A stretch of 64,000 nucleotides of DNA from Xestospongia bergquistia. Its lineage: Eukaryota > Porifera > Demospongiae > Haplosclerida > Petrosiidae. Positions 1 to 10,600 of the stretch are shown here, piece by piece (positions within the stretch are counted from its first letter, which is position 1; the number at the start of each line of letters is the position of its first letter). A program made the translations under genes and the position numbers. Below the pieces are notes generated by a model. It was not told where the DNA came from and searched no databases. It worked only from the letters and a program-made list of their open reading frames with translations. The stretch covers positions 4,367,677 to 4,431,676 of the forward strand of contig OZ014419.1 of the NCBI GenBank assembly GCA_963965975.1, written 5' to 3'.

Positions 1-148
1 ATGAGTGATAGCTGTAACCGGTACACTACTCAATGCTACATATTTAATATGAGTCACTTGTATATTGTTGTACAACAAGTCTGTTTATACATGCATCACT
101 TCTAATACCTATTTTCAAATTAATTGTTTACACAATTTTTATTTCCAG

Positions 149-319
149 GCCCTCAAAGTGATTGGTTCTTCAGGCCTAATGCCCTATATTATTTATATTG
201 CATCACCTCAACTTGATAGACTGCAAATGACTAGACGTGTAACATCTGAAAAACTCAAGAAGAAACTTCACACATCAGATTCTGCCAAAGGATTGAATAA
301 AGAAGTTAGTCCATTTACT
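149..319 (+). CDS. MAGUK guanylate-kinase domain, penultimate exon (partial gene)
   Basis: This exon encodes 57 residues of the C-terminal guanylate-kinase-like domain of a membrane-associated guanylate kinase scaffold of the p55/MPP/PALS type. The segment contains PYIIYIASP and the ERLRETR-like LDRLQMTRR, which match the second half of the GK fold. In this family the domain binds proteins rather than acting as an enzyme, at cell junctions or synapse-like membranes. The acceptor is a T-rich tract ending in CAG at 146-148 and the donor is GTAAGT at 320. Both ends are phase 0, so the exon joins cleanly to 631-798. Upstream SH3 and PDZ exons would lie left of the window. No lesion is seen. The exact MAGUK subfamily cannot be told from this much sequence. 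Confidence 0.85.
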
Positions 320-630
320 GTAAGTGATGTTGTTTTAGTTTTCGTTTTTACCTCCTGGTACACTGCACATAGCAAGTGTTCCTAAGATTGGTTTGGATCA
401 TATGTTAACTATATTTGTTATGGTAGTTTTCCTTATTTTACTATATTGTTGTATGTGAATTTTGAGAGTGACCAATAATTAAACCACACACAGTAACCAC
501 TGATGCGACTTTATCTTTGTAATTGTCCAAACCATTTTATAGTTTGATTATTCTGGCCTCATGTTCATTAACATCATGATCCTCCATACACCATTAAAAT
601 AGTGATCTTGTGTTACTTCACCTTCTACAG

Positions 631-798
631 GAATCTGAACTACTTCAGCTTTATCATGCTAGTCAAGAGATTCAAGCTGAGTATGGTCATTACTTTGATT
701 GGATGATAGTCAATGATAACTTACAAGTTGCTTCAGACATGTTAATAGAAGTAGCAAGGAGAATAGAGGAAGAACCTCAATGGATTCCTCCTAGTTAG
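631..798 (+). CDS. MAGUK guanylate-kinase domain, last exon and stop
   Basis: This is the terminal exon of the same MAGUK gene, with 55 codons and a TAG stop. It begins after the acceptor CTTCTACAG (intron 320-630, 311 bp) in phase 0. The motif AEYGHYFDWMIVNDNL is the signature of the last third of the GK domain, where vertebrate members read QYGHLFDKIIINDDL. It ends QWIPPS, whereas most MPP proteins end near QWVPVSWVY, so the last few residues are changed or missing. The reading frame is clean. An AATAAA hexamer at 1054-1059 is a possible but distant polyadenylation signal. Identity as MAGUK is strong; whether the upstream gene is complete cannot be seen here. Confidence 0.87.
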   Translation, partial: ESELLQLYHASQEIQAEYGHYFDWMIVNDNLQVASDMLIEVARRIEEEPQWIPPS

Positions 799-1282
799 GT
801 AGAAGAAGTGTAAATGAGAAATTTGAAATTAATATTACTATCATTTCATATTGTTTCCCCAATTTCTTTTAATTCTGTGGTGTTCTTGTATTGTATTGTG
901 ATATATTAATTTCTTTCTAACATAACAATACAAATCATGTTCAGAACTATATTGTTTATTTCATTTCATTCACTAATTATAAATACATGTCTCCTCTGTT
1001 TGTATAATCACTGTTTGTTTTGTTAATAGTTACATATTAAAGGAGGTGTGGCTAATAAAACTCAAATCAGAATGCAGAAATTCAATCACGTGAACATTAC
1101 AGTCATCACATGACTCGTTCAGAATTGCATTGCTTTATATTAGACTAATAAAAATTAATAATACTTAAGGTAGGTTAGCCTGTTAATGAAGGAATTGTTG
1201 AATTGAGTATGAATTGTGTTAGACTTATGATGTGTTTTGTCTTGTCTTCTTAGATGTTATTTGTACCTGTCTCCTTTGTTAG
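799..1282. other. AT-rich 3' flank, no gene seen
   Basis: This is 3' untranslated and intergenic sequence after the MAGUK stop. It holds an AATAAA at 1054-1059 and no coding or repeat structure I can support. Confidence 0.5.
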
Positions 1283-1344
1283 GATGCATGCATGGAATGC
1301 TATTAAAAATGGCTCCAGAACCTTAGACTCATATATTAATGCAA
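1283..1344 (+). CDS. Possible internal exon, product unknown
   Basis: A 62-bp segment lies between an acceptor (CTTTGTTAG at 1274-1282) and a donor (GTAAAC at 1345). One frame is open throughout and reads MHAWNAIKNGSRTLDSYINA, with non-repetitive composition. I do not recognise the protein. The next candidate exon (1415-1504) is 70 bp downstream, but splicing at the nearest acceptor (1400) puts an in-frame TAG between them, so the two may be decayed. The call rests only on splice-site quality and an open frame. Confidence 0.25.
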
Positions 1345-1414
1345 GTAAACACCTTGCTGTCTCCTTTGATTAATTTTAATAATTTTATTCTTTTATTTAG
1401 ACATCTTAGTTTAG

Positions 1415-1504
1415 ACATTCTGGGATACATTTGATGTTAAGCACGTATTGCAATACCATTCAGAAGTAGGAGGATATTTGATGTTAACACAGGTCCTATT
1501 GAAT
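1415..1504 (+). CDS. Possible internal exon, product unknown
   Basis: Thirty codons are open between an acceptor (AGTTTAG at 1408-1414) and a strong donor (GTAAGTG at 1505). The peptide begins TFWDTFDVKHVLQYHSEV and continues GGYLMLTQVLLN. The mix of residues looks coding, but I do not recognise a family. It may belong with the exon at 1283-1344 and with the INTS2-like piece at 4031, since all are on the + strand, but nothing in the sequence proves one gene. Confidence 0.28.
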
Positions 1505-2400
1505 GTAAGTGAAATTATTGTAATCGTTATGTTGGATCAAACGTTATTGAAAGACAAAACATGTTTAATTTATACATTCGTTGTCTTAATAAATGTACCT
1601 GTGATACCACTCTTCACATAAGTCACAGTGTATCATATTCATTATTATATAATTTATAGGTCCATTCATTTCTTTTTATTTATATATCAAAAAACAAGTA
1701 AAACAATTCTTTACATTACATATTTTGATATACCTCTCTGTAAGAATGCATACCAAGCATGATCAGTGAAATAATTCTTCACATCGTTAATAGCATTGTC
1801 AATGATTTCATCTGGTAGTGATGTTAAAAGATTATTTTTAGTAATTAGTTGTCCATGCTGAAACATGGTTTAGATACTTCTTTGATTGACACTCATGACT
1901 AGAGTTTATATGACACAAGAATTATATATAGTGCAGTAATAAATTCATTGTTCATGTCACCACTGTAGTATCAACTAGTATCCTCAAGTTTTTGTGCATA
2001 ATTACTTAACCAACAGCTTTTCATTTTTACAGTTAAATCTCACTATCACATCTAAAATATGTATTATGTATACAGTGTTTATTGAAAATAAACATATAAG
2101 TTACTACTTATCTTGAGTGATTAAAGTTTGATAGAAGTGACTGTTTAAGCTCATGTTTTGTTTGTTGGTTGGTTTAGTAGTTTTTGTTGATGGAATTACA
2201 CACTGTTTTCAAGTTGAGAAGAATGGTTTTATGGATACAGTGCTTTGTTTGCTGGTTCATTTGATAGCTTATTGAATGCCATGATGCTTCTATTATATTG
2301 ACTTCAACAAGCTGCTCTTTTATTCCTTTTTATTTCTTGCAGGATGTCTTCATATGTACATTGATCTAATAAGGCATATAGATGATTCATATCTCTCTGT
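1505..2400. other. Non-coding AT-rich sequence
   Basis: The open frame of the preceding segment runs on to about 1620. After that I see only AT-rich sequence without convincing exons, repeats or RNA genes. Confidence 0.4.
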
Positions 2401-2527
2401 ATGTCTTTTTTCATGGCATCTGTTGTTGTAAATTCTCTAAGACTTTTACTTCATGGAATATTTTCTAATTCCCAATATCGAGTGACTTCAAAGAGACAAT
2501 TGATGGTTCTACTGGAATATGATTTAG
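2401..2527 (+). CDS. Possible exon, product unknown
   Basis: An ATG-led open frame reads MSFFMASVVVNSLRLLLHGI and then FSNSQYRVTSKRQLMVLLEY, reaching a consensus donor GTGAGA at 2528. Without splicing it would stop at 2548-2550 after 49 codons. A TGA sits seven codons upstream of the ATG, so either this is a first coding exon or the upstream part is broken. The second half looks like globular protein; the first half is hydrophobic. No family recognised. Confidence 0.25.
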
Positions 2528-3389
2528 GTGAGAGTTTGATAACAAGGTGAATGTCTTTAGACACTGTTACATTGAGAAGAGAGTCAGAACATGTACATGT
2601 ATACTTGTTTATACAAACATTGCATTCCTTACATCATATATGACAATTTTGACAAATTGTCTGTTATTTTTTGATGTGTAGTGGTTTTCAGGTTTTGATG
2701 TAGAGGAAATAGTCCATTCATCTTTTACAGCTTATATTGAAAGCTTTAATCTATGTACATGTCTGTTGTTAATGATACTGACTTGGGTTCATCCCATGAG
2801 ATCAATTCCCATGAGATCAACTCCCTTTGAATAATAATTAAATTCACACACTTAACTTTATGAAAGACCTAACTTCTTTGAGCAATTAACTTTAACTTAT
2901 CAAAATCTAGTCATACCTTCACAAGTGTAAAACTTCTCTATTGTGAGCACAGTTACATGTCCCAATTATATGTCTGAATTTGTCGAAATATATGAGATGG
3001 AGTCAGCCAGCTTTACCTTTATCACCCCCTACCCCTGGTTGGCTCTAGCTTGGTAAGTAAACTGATTGTAGTTACTTATTTAAGAAGTTATATTAAAGAT
3101 AAGGTATTATAAAAGTCAGAGAGTATTATAGTTTCAATTAAACATCATAGGTGTAAGAACAATTTTGTCATTGGGATGCACATGTGTAACATTTTAACAT
3201 TGTTCAGTTTAACATTGAAGTATTTCAAAAACAAACAAAATAAAATCTTCTTTTGTCATTTACACTGACAAAAATTTTTGAAATGTTTTTACATAAAATG
3301 TGCATCTACAGGTGTAAATTATATTCTGAGGATAGGGATTGAAAAGTGGCTAATCTAAATCAGTTGATTGTGAAACCATCTCACAATAT
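2528..3389. other. Mostly non-coding, one weak exon-like stretch
   Basis: Nothing is supported here except a short stretch at about 2999-3055 that ends in a good donor (GTAAGT at 3056) and is open in one frame. It is too short to call. Confidence 0.3.
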
Positions 3390-3765
3390 ACCAAAAATAT
3401 TGGGGGGGGTGGCGTGCCCCCTGTGCCCCTCCTGTTCCTACAACAATGAACATGTATTGCACAATTTGCACTTCAAAAAAGTTAGTTTCAAAAGAAATTG
3501 AATCCTAAACTTATTCAACAAATTGAATTCTAATTGTGAATTGTATAATAATTAACTTTCACCACACACGTGTTTACAGGCTTACAGCCACTTAAATTGA
3601 CATATATGGTAAACTAGTACCCACCCCCCACTTTACTATAATAACATAATTAACATTGATTGTAAAAACATTTAATTTAATTATTAATAAGTTGAAGTTG
3701 CTGGGGCACATTTTAACAATACTGGGGCACTTGCCCCAGTGTGCCCCGGTCTCGCTACACCATTG
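3390..3765. mobile_element. Possible short transposon remnant (GC-rich scrap)
   Basis: Two GC-rich motifs stand out from the AT-rich surroundings: a G8 run followed by GTGCCCCTCC at 3401-3430, and at about 3730-3748 a CTGGGGCA / TGCCCCAG inverted repeat with a 2-base loop, followed by a CCCCGG run. The middle part is AT-rich. Base composition unlike the neighbours and the hairpin suggest a non-autonomous element. No target duplication or coding sequence was found. Confidence 0.3.
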
Positions 3766-4020
3766 ACCATGCAGTCTCACTCCCATACTGTACATTCTCA
3801 ATACAATATTGTTTAGTCTGAATCACATCTTATTCCTATACCATCCATTCTTAATTTTCATGATATGTTAGCCTCACTACCATACCATCCAGTCTCAGTC
3901 CCATAATGTTCATTCCAATCCCATACCATTTCCTTATTCCAAAACAATCCAGTCTTACCCATTCCTATACTACCATTACTTTTCAGTGTATTCATTCTAA
4001 TCCCCAATAATTCATCTCAT
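3766..4020 (+). repeat. Degenerate short repeat based on CCATACCATCCAGTCT
   Basis: The words CATACCATCCAGTCTCA, CCCATACCATT and TCATTCTAATCCC recur in drifting form across about 250 bp just before the INTS2-like exon. The unit is roughly 25 bp but too decayed for a firm consensus. Confidence 0.45.
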
Positions 4021-4030
4021 GTTACTCTAG

Positions 4031-4253
4031 GTCAACAATTAAATGGCAAGAGAGGGAGGAGGTCAGAATTGCACTAACAGCTGCTGAAGAGAGTAGCATG
4101 ATACAGTTATTATTAGAAATACGTCTACCTAATGTCTACTTAATTTTTGATAGTTGGGTGATGGAAAATCTATTAATCCATGCACTTAAAGAAGTGGGCA
4201 TTTGTCCAGCTGGATTTGTTGTCATAAATAAGCTGAAAATTCCCACTTCATAA
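4031..4253 (+). CDS. Integrator subunit 2-like C-terminal exon fragment
   Basis: The frame starting after the acceptor GTTACTCTAG (4021-4030) encodes 73 codons and ends TAA. Its first part, REEVRIALTAAEESSMIQLL followed by LEIRLP, closely resembles the conserved helix of Integrator complex subunit 2 that precedes its C-terminal region. That subunit belongs to the nuclear Integrator complex, which cuts snRNA 3' ends and attenuates transcription. After LEIRLP the similarity stops: the rest (VYLIFDSWVMENLL onward) does not look like INTS2, whose C-terminal ~250 residues are missing. It is therefore a fragment, a divergent terminal exon, or read-through into an intron. The match is from memory of the family. 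Confidence 0.45.
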
Positions 4254-4424
4254 GTAGCTAATGTAAACATAAATGACAGAATTGATCTTTTGAATTAATC
4301 ATATAATTATATATAATTATGATTGTTATATTAATGCCAATAAAAATAACATAAAATATATGATATGAGTGGTGAGAGATGATGGAATTATTGGCGTTTC
4401 AGCTGATGCCCATTAACAAGAATA

Positions 4425-4576
4425 ATGAGTAATGAATATAGTAACGAAGGATATGATAACATTGGATCTGTAATGATCCTTGTATCAACAACTGATATGT
4501 GTGACACATACCAGTTGTTTGACCCAAACTACAATGATAGATGCGACCATGAGCCCATACAGCCAGAAAGCTCAAG
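4425..4576 (+). CDS. Possible exon, product unknown
   Basis: An ATG-led frame runs 50 codons to a donor GTACCT at 4577 and then on to a stop at 4629-4631. The segment SVMILVSTTDMCDTYQLFDP looks like folded protein. Upstream of the ATG the frame closes at a TGA near the acceptor at about 4402. I do not recognise it. Confidence 0.22.
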
Positions 4577-5145
4577 GTACCTCATGTTTTTTATTGGCTT
4601 CCGATATGATTACTCATTGAATGCTATATGAATGGGTAGATATTAATTGTGTGCATGAATTGAGGACTATAATAAGGTTGTCTTACAATTCTTTCTTTAT
4701 ATAGCACCTGTAATTCAACAGATCCATATGCTAAATTGAATAATACTTTGGTATAATAAAAAATTAGTGTACAATGATGTATATTGTTGCAATTATATTA
4801 TAATCATGGTAATTAACACTAAATTGTCACAATGAAATGCAAACTATCTACTAATCCAAGTGAAGTTTCCCTTCTGTCACACCTCCACATCCTCCTGCTC
4901 TGCCCATTCAAACACAAACAGAACCTATATTATATAGTTTATTATTTTGATATTAACATGTATACAAATCTGATAATGCATCAGTGTTCAAAATTGTACT
5001 GATGAAATTATACCTAGTTCTTAATGGATTAGCATCACTTTGCATTGTTACAAACAAAATAAATAGACAACGTATTGACAGATAGAATATGTGTTTTAAT
5101 GTCAGTTTATTTTTACTATGATTTTATCATGCATTGTAGCCAATG
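4577..5145. other. AT-rich, nothing recognised
   Basis: No exon, repeat or RNA gene that I can support. Confidence 0.4.
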
Positions 5146-5206
5146 AACTGAGCATGCTCAGTTTAACACGCTGCTTTCAGTTTTAGTAAACTGAGCATGC
5201 TCAGTT
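5146..5206. promoter_or_regulatory. Pair of perfect 18-bp palindromes, candidate promoter element
   Basis: AACTGAGCATGCTCAGTT occurs at 5146-5163 and again at 5189-5206, 43 bp apart. Each is its own exact reverse complement. The core GAGCATGCTC fits the p53-family half-site rule RRRCWWGYYY. Just downstream are TGACGCAAT (5222-5230), which resembles a CREB/C-EBP composite site, and the GC content rises. The same 18-mer recurs once more at 39602-39619. A promoter role is inference. Confidence 0.45.
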
Positions 5207-5250
5207 CAACAAACCGCTAAAGTGACGCAATATTTGGTCCTATGCATTAG

Positions 5251-5418
5251 GTAGCCGCCTCATTTCTGCAAGATGACTATGCCTATTGGACCGTTGCTAC
5301 TGCAGGACTGATATGTTTTAAAGAAGAAGAGCACAACCGTGCTGCTGTCTACAGTCCGTCGCTTTTGTATCCAGTCAAGCTAATATGTACCTATCCTTCA
5401 ATTCTCGTTCACCTCTAA
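5251..5418 (+). CDS. Possible exon with weak WH1-like pattern
   Basis: Directly after an AG acceptor (TGCATTAG, 5243-5250) one frame is open for 55 codons to a TAA. It contains YWTVATAGLICF, whose spacing W-T-x5-G-x2-C-F resembles the WH1 domain of WASP proteins, followed 16 residues later by LLYPVKL, which could match LLWEQEL. The loop between them is shorter than normal and no proline-rich or VCA region follows, so the family assignment is only a suggestion. An overlapping frame at about 5385-5546 is also open. The base composition is richer in G+C than the flanks, which fits a gene start. Confidence 0.2.
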   Translation, partial: VAASFLQDDYAYWTVATAGLICFKEEEHNRAAVYSPSLLYPVKLICTYPSILVHL

Positions 5419-6819
5419 TGCAGAAAAACATTACAGTCAACTCGAGGGCAACAACAAAAAGTACGCTTTGTTCCAGCGCGTACACAAGCAGAGAAAGTAT
5501 TCAGGTCAGAGTAAACGTACGCCATGTGTATATGTGGAAAGCCTAATTCAGATATTTTATAGCTTTGTTTGGCCCCGACAGTTGCTGTTGTTTCACATAC
5601 TTATAGCCTCTTCTAGCTACTTTATGACTAGATACCCTTTGATCTGTTGAGGCTGCCTTATTCTATAGTAAGCTTAGTTCTACCTCAGTTTAAGTCAATA
5701 TTTAGTTGGCCTATGCAGTGTAGCATCGATCTGAGGTAGAATTGTACAGAAAGCCGTTATATTGATTGATCGTATTCAGAGTATACGTAGAGAGGATTTT
5801 TCTGTCCTAAACACAACTAAATGGCTAGTGCAAATCTCTCCCAGATAGATAGGTTCTGAGTACTGAGTAACTTTTCATGAATACTATAGCTGACAATAAG
5901 CATGAAGCTTTTAAGTTAGAAGGTCCTGGCAGCTAGCTGACAAGCTTAGTAGCTGTATTTCACATTAAGAACCAGATTTGAAGCTTGGAATATATAAGCA
6001 CTTCAATAGAATATGAAGCTTACTCATACCAGTAGTTTCGATATAGCAGGCTAGCTTTCTTCTTGGTTGTAGCTTACAACCACAGCCTAGCTAATGAGAA
6101 GTCATCTTGTTAACTATATTAGTGGAGCCTCCCTGCTAAGTACATGAACTCTGTGGGTCCAATAGTCTAATTTTAGAACATGTTCACAACCCTATTGTAA
6201 TATTTTGGTGTAATACATGTTGACTAAATAACTAGAGTAGTACAAGTCTTTTTACAAGTCTTTACATAGTTTTAGATGTCTTGTCACTTTGGTCTTATAT
6301 TGTACCATCATATCATATAGAAGCTAAATCATTGCAATATCTAATGATCCAAGTCTTGTTGTGTTCAGTGACCATTATACTATCTAGTGTTATGTTATAT
6401 AAAGCAAGTGTTATAACTCTTGTGGTCAAGATAGCATGTATGTGGCTTATCCTTTGTTAGTCCATTTACATACACACACCTTTTGGTAATCCTATCACAG
6501 TATGACATCTACATATCCCAACCTTTTGTAAGTCCTATAACATGTATATTCAGACACACTTGTAACTTCCTTTCCTTTAATTTATGGTAATAAAACTAGT
6601 CCTGTGACATGTACATATACAAACCTTTTGATACACAAATGTTTTGTTACTTGTACCACATTATGTCCTATGATACAACCTAGTTCTGTGAAATGTACAT
6701 ATGCAAACCTATTCATATACAAATATCTTGTTACTAGTTCTGTGGCATATTCTTTTATACAATATGGTATAACCTTACACAAGGAATATACATCATAAGA
6801 TAACCTTAGGCTAAACACA
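5419..6819. other. No supported gene
   Basis: This stretch is AT-rich with many short word repeats (for example ATGTACATAT / CAAACCT near 6600-6720). I see no exon chain, RNA gene or defined repeat family. Confidence 0.4.
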
Positions 6820-6950
6820 ATGAATATTTTCTGGAGGGGCATGCCTCCAGACTCCCCTAGAAGGTGTGCTGTCGCACACAATTCCTTCACCTCTCTAAAG
6901 TTTCTCTAAGTATTATTTTGCCCCTCCCCCCTTGTCCATTTTTCTTGAAA
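6820..6950. mobile_element. GC-rich transposon-like scrap
   Basis: The run GGAGGGGCATGCCTCCAGAC with TCCCCTAGAAGG after it resembles sequence found in many dispersed repeats of marine invertebrates. It is an island of unlike composition, followed by a C-rich tract at 6920-6932. No ends or coding sequence can be defined. Confidence 0.25.
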
Positions 6951-7099
6951 CCTTGACAATACAACCTAACCCTGTGTACATGTATACAAACCTCATACAA
7001 CCATCTCCTGCAGCTGTTCTATAAGACTTTGTATTATGTTATATTATTGTCTGTACCCTACATTCATTAGTTTTTCAGTATTTTTGTAGACTAAAATGA

Positions 7100-7619
7100 T
7101 ATTCTATTGTTTTCTTGATATATCTTAAATATTATAGTCTTGTAGTGTATGACCCACAGAGTTCATGTACTCCTCTTCCTCTTGCTATTCTTGTTCCTGC
7201 TGTGGTGTGTGGTTGTTGTATATTATTCCTACATATTCCAACATTGTTTCTACTAGATAATGCTTGTATCAGTATTTTTACTAGAGTCTATAATTTTACT
7301 CCAGTTCTCTTACTAGCATCTAAAATTTTACTTTTTACTGACATCTGTAATATTATTACAGTTCTTTTAGTGACATCTATAATTTTACTCTAATTCTTTT
7401 ACTGACGTCTCTAGTAGTGTTGTTTTAGTTAACTATAACAAAAAACAACTAAATCTATTTTGCACAACTTACTTTAACTATAACTAAAACTAAAATTCTC
7501 GGACATTTTAGTGAATATTAAATTTTACACAAATTGATGTGAAGAGTGAAAAATATAAGATTACCAAAAAGCAAGCAATTTTCATTGGAAGCACAAGTGT
7601 GCCATATAGCATTGTTGAA
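7100..7619 (+). repeat. Degenerate left edge of the 0.9-kb repeat array
   Basis: Short phrases such as TTTTACTGACATCTGTAATA, recurring three or four times between 7270 and 7410, resemble the ACTGGGATCTAAAAATTTAC phrases inside the array units. This looks like an older, decayed border of the array. Confidence 0.4.
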
Positions 7620-10600
7620 AGCCAGGTTTGAAGGTTAAGTCTCTTCTATTATAATAGTAATTTATTCTACATCAACATGTGATGATCTGGATTTAGTATA
7701 TACCTATGATATACTATATATGACTAGACTGGAGATGATGTAGTGAAGTTCTCTAATAACTATTCTATGTAAGATTGAAAATCAAACTGCCCATTTTTAT
7801 TCTCTAGTTGTTTTTATTCTCTAGTTGCAACATGTTCTAGTTGAGTGCTGGGAATGATTTATAGCTGTATCATAATACTTATACTATGTTATAAGTACGA
7901 TACTACTGACCCTTTTGTCACTCTAATATATTTACGATCTAATCTACAATAACTTATGACTACTGTAAGTTGACTTATTAAGTAGTACAATTTTCTACTA
8001 AAGAATTTGTTTTAAGTTTTCGTTATTATCCAGAAAGATCAGAATTACTTTATTACTAGCATCTAAAAACTTACTTCAGTATTTTTTACTGGGATCTAAA
8101 AATTTACTTCAGTATGGCATCTAGAATTTTTTGTGTCCTGTTCATTGGTATCAGGGCTTTTGTTAAGTTTTCTTTCATGGTTTGTATCAGCGTGGAGTGT
8201 TTGAAAGTTAGGTTTTATAGCAGATGTTTATGAAATATAAACACTTCTCTTTATCCCTACCAACTAAGTAATTTTAATATACAACAGACTCTTGTCAATT
8301 TATAATAATTATTATTGCTCTGTTATAATAAGTATTTTTCATTTTGTAGTAGGACTGTTTTCTACTGGAGATGACCATCAACTTATTGAGAGTTATAAAC
8401 TCAACAATTTAAATGATACCTTCTTTTAGGATAAGAGTAGAATAGGTCTGTTTACTGACCGGTCTATTGGAGATGATTGTCCTACTTCTAGTAAGTTAAT
8501 AGAAACACTTGTATTAAATAAAAGTTTTTACTGTTTGTTCTCTTCTATTATAATAGTAATTTATTCTACATCAACATGTGATGATCTGGATTTAGTATAG
8601 TCCTATGATATACTATATATGACTAGACTGGAGATGATGTAGTGAAGTTCTCTAATAACTACTCTATGTAAGATTGAAAATCAAACTGCCCATTTTTATT
8701 CTCTAGTTGTTTTTATTCTCTAGTTGCAACATGTTCTAGTTGAGTGCTGGGAATGATGATAGTTGTATCATAATACTTATACTATGTTATAAGTACGATC
8801 ACTTTTGTCACTCTAATATATTTACGATCTAATCTACAATAACTTATGACTACTGTAAGTTGACTTATTAAGTAGTACAATTTTCTACTAAAGAATTTGT
8901 TTTAAGCTTTCGTTGTTATCCAGAAAGATCAGAATTACTTTATTACTAGCATCTAAAAATTTACTTCAGTATTTTTTACTGGGATCTAAAAATTTACTTC
9001 AGTATGGCATCTAGAATTTTTCGTGTCCTGTTCATTGGCATCAGGGCTTTTGTTAAGTTTTCTTTCATGGTTTGTATCAGCGTGGAGGGTTTTATAGCAG
9101 ATGTCTATGAACTAAGTAATTTTAATATACAACAGACTCTTGTCAATTTATAATAATTATTATTGCTCTGTTATAATAAGTACTTTTCATTTTATAGTAG
9201 GACTGTTTTCTACTGGAGATGACCATCAACTGATTGAGAGTTATAAACTCAACAATTTAAATGATACCTTCTTTTAGGATAAGAGTAGAATAGGTCTGTT
9301 TACTGACCGGTCTTTTGGAGATGATTGTCCTACTTCTAGTAAGTTGATAGAAACACTTGTATTAAATAAAAGTTTTTACTGTTTGTTCTCTCCTATTATA
9401 ATAGTAATTTATTCTACATCAACATGTGATGATCTGGATTTAGTGTAGTCCTATGATATACTATATATGACTAGACTGGAGATGATGTAGTGAAGTTCTC
9501 TAATAACTACTCTATGTAAGATTGAAAATTAAACTGCCCATTTCTATTCATTTATATTTTATTTTACATTTTATAGTAGACTTGTAGTAGGACTGTTTTC
9601 TACTGGAGATGACCATCAACTTATTGAGAGTTATAAACTCAACAATTTAAATGATACCTTCTTTTAGGATAAGAGTAGAATAGGTCTGTTTACTGACTGG
9701 TCTATTGGAGATGATTGTCCTACTTCTAGTAAGTTAATAGAAACACTTGTATTAAATAAAAGTTTACTGTTTGTTCTCTCCTATTATAATAGTAATTTAT
9801 TCTACATCAACATGTGATGATCTGGATTTAGTATATACCTATGATATACTATATATGACTAGACTAGAGATGATGTAGTGAAGTTCTCTAATAACTACTC
9901 TATGTAAGATTAAAAGTTAAACTGCCCATTTCTATTCATTTATATTTTATTTTACATTTTATAGTAGACTTGTAGTAGGACTGTTTTCTACTGGAGATGA
10001 CCATCAACTTATTGAGAGTTATAAACTCAACAATTTAAATGATACCTTCTTTTAGGATAAGAGTAGAATACGTCTGTTTACTGACTGGTCTATTGGAGAT
10101 GATTGTCCTACTTCTAGTAAGTTAATAGAAACACTTATGTTGAATAATGTTTTTACTGTTTGTTCTCTTCTATTATAATAGTAATTTATTCTACATCAAC
10201 ATGTGATGATCTGGATCTAGTATAGTCCTATGATATACTATGTATGACTAGACTGGAGATGATGTAGTGAAGTTCTCTAATAACTACTCTATGTAAGATT
10301 GAAAATCAAACTGCCCATTTTTATTCTCTAGTTGCAACATGTTCTAGTTGAGTGCTGGGAATGATTTATAGCTGTATCATAATACTTATACTATGTTATA
10401 AGTACGATACTACTGACCCTTTTGTCACTCTAATATATTGATCTAATCTTCATTAACTTATGACTACTGTAAGTTGACTTATTAAGTAGTACAATTTTCT
10501 ACTAAAGAATTTGTTTTAAGCTTTTGTTATTATCCAGAAAGATCAGAATTACTTTATTACTAGCATCTAAAAATTTACTTCAGTATTTTTTACTGAGATT

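Noticed and set aside
5670-5745. Inverted repeat with TGAGGTAG, resembling a let-7 precursor
   Set aside because: Only about 11 paired bases with a loop of nearly 50 and no further arm pairing; the mature sequence does not match beyond the first eight bases.
6582-6890. Overlapping ORFs on both strands near 6.6-6.9 kb
   Set aside because: Low-complexity repeated words, no splice or domain support, and one crosses the transposon-like scrap.
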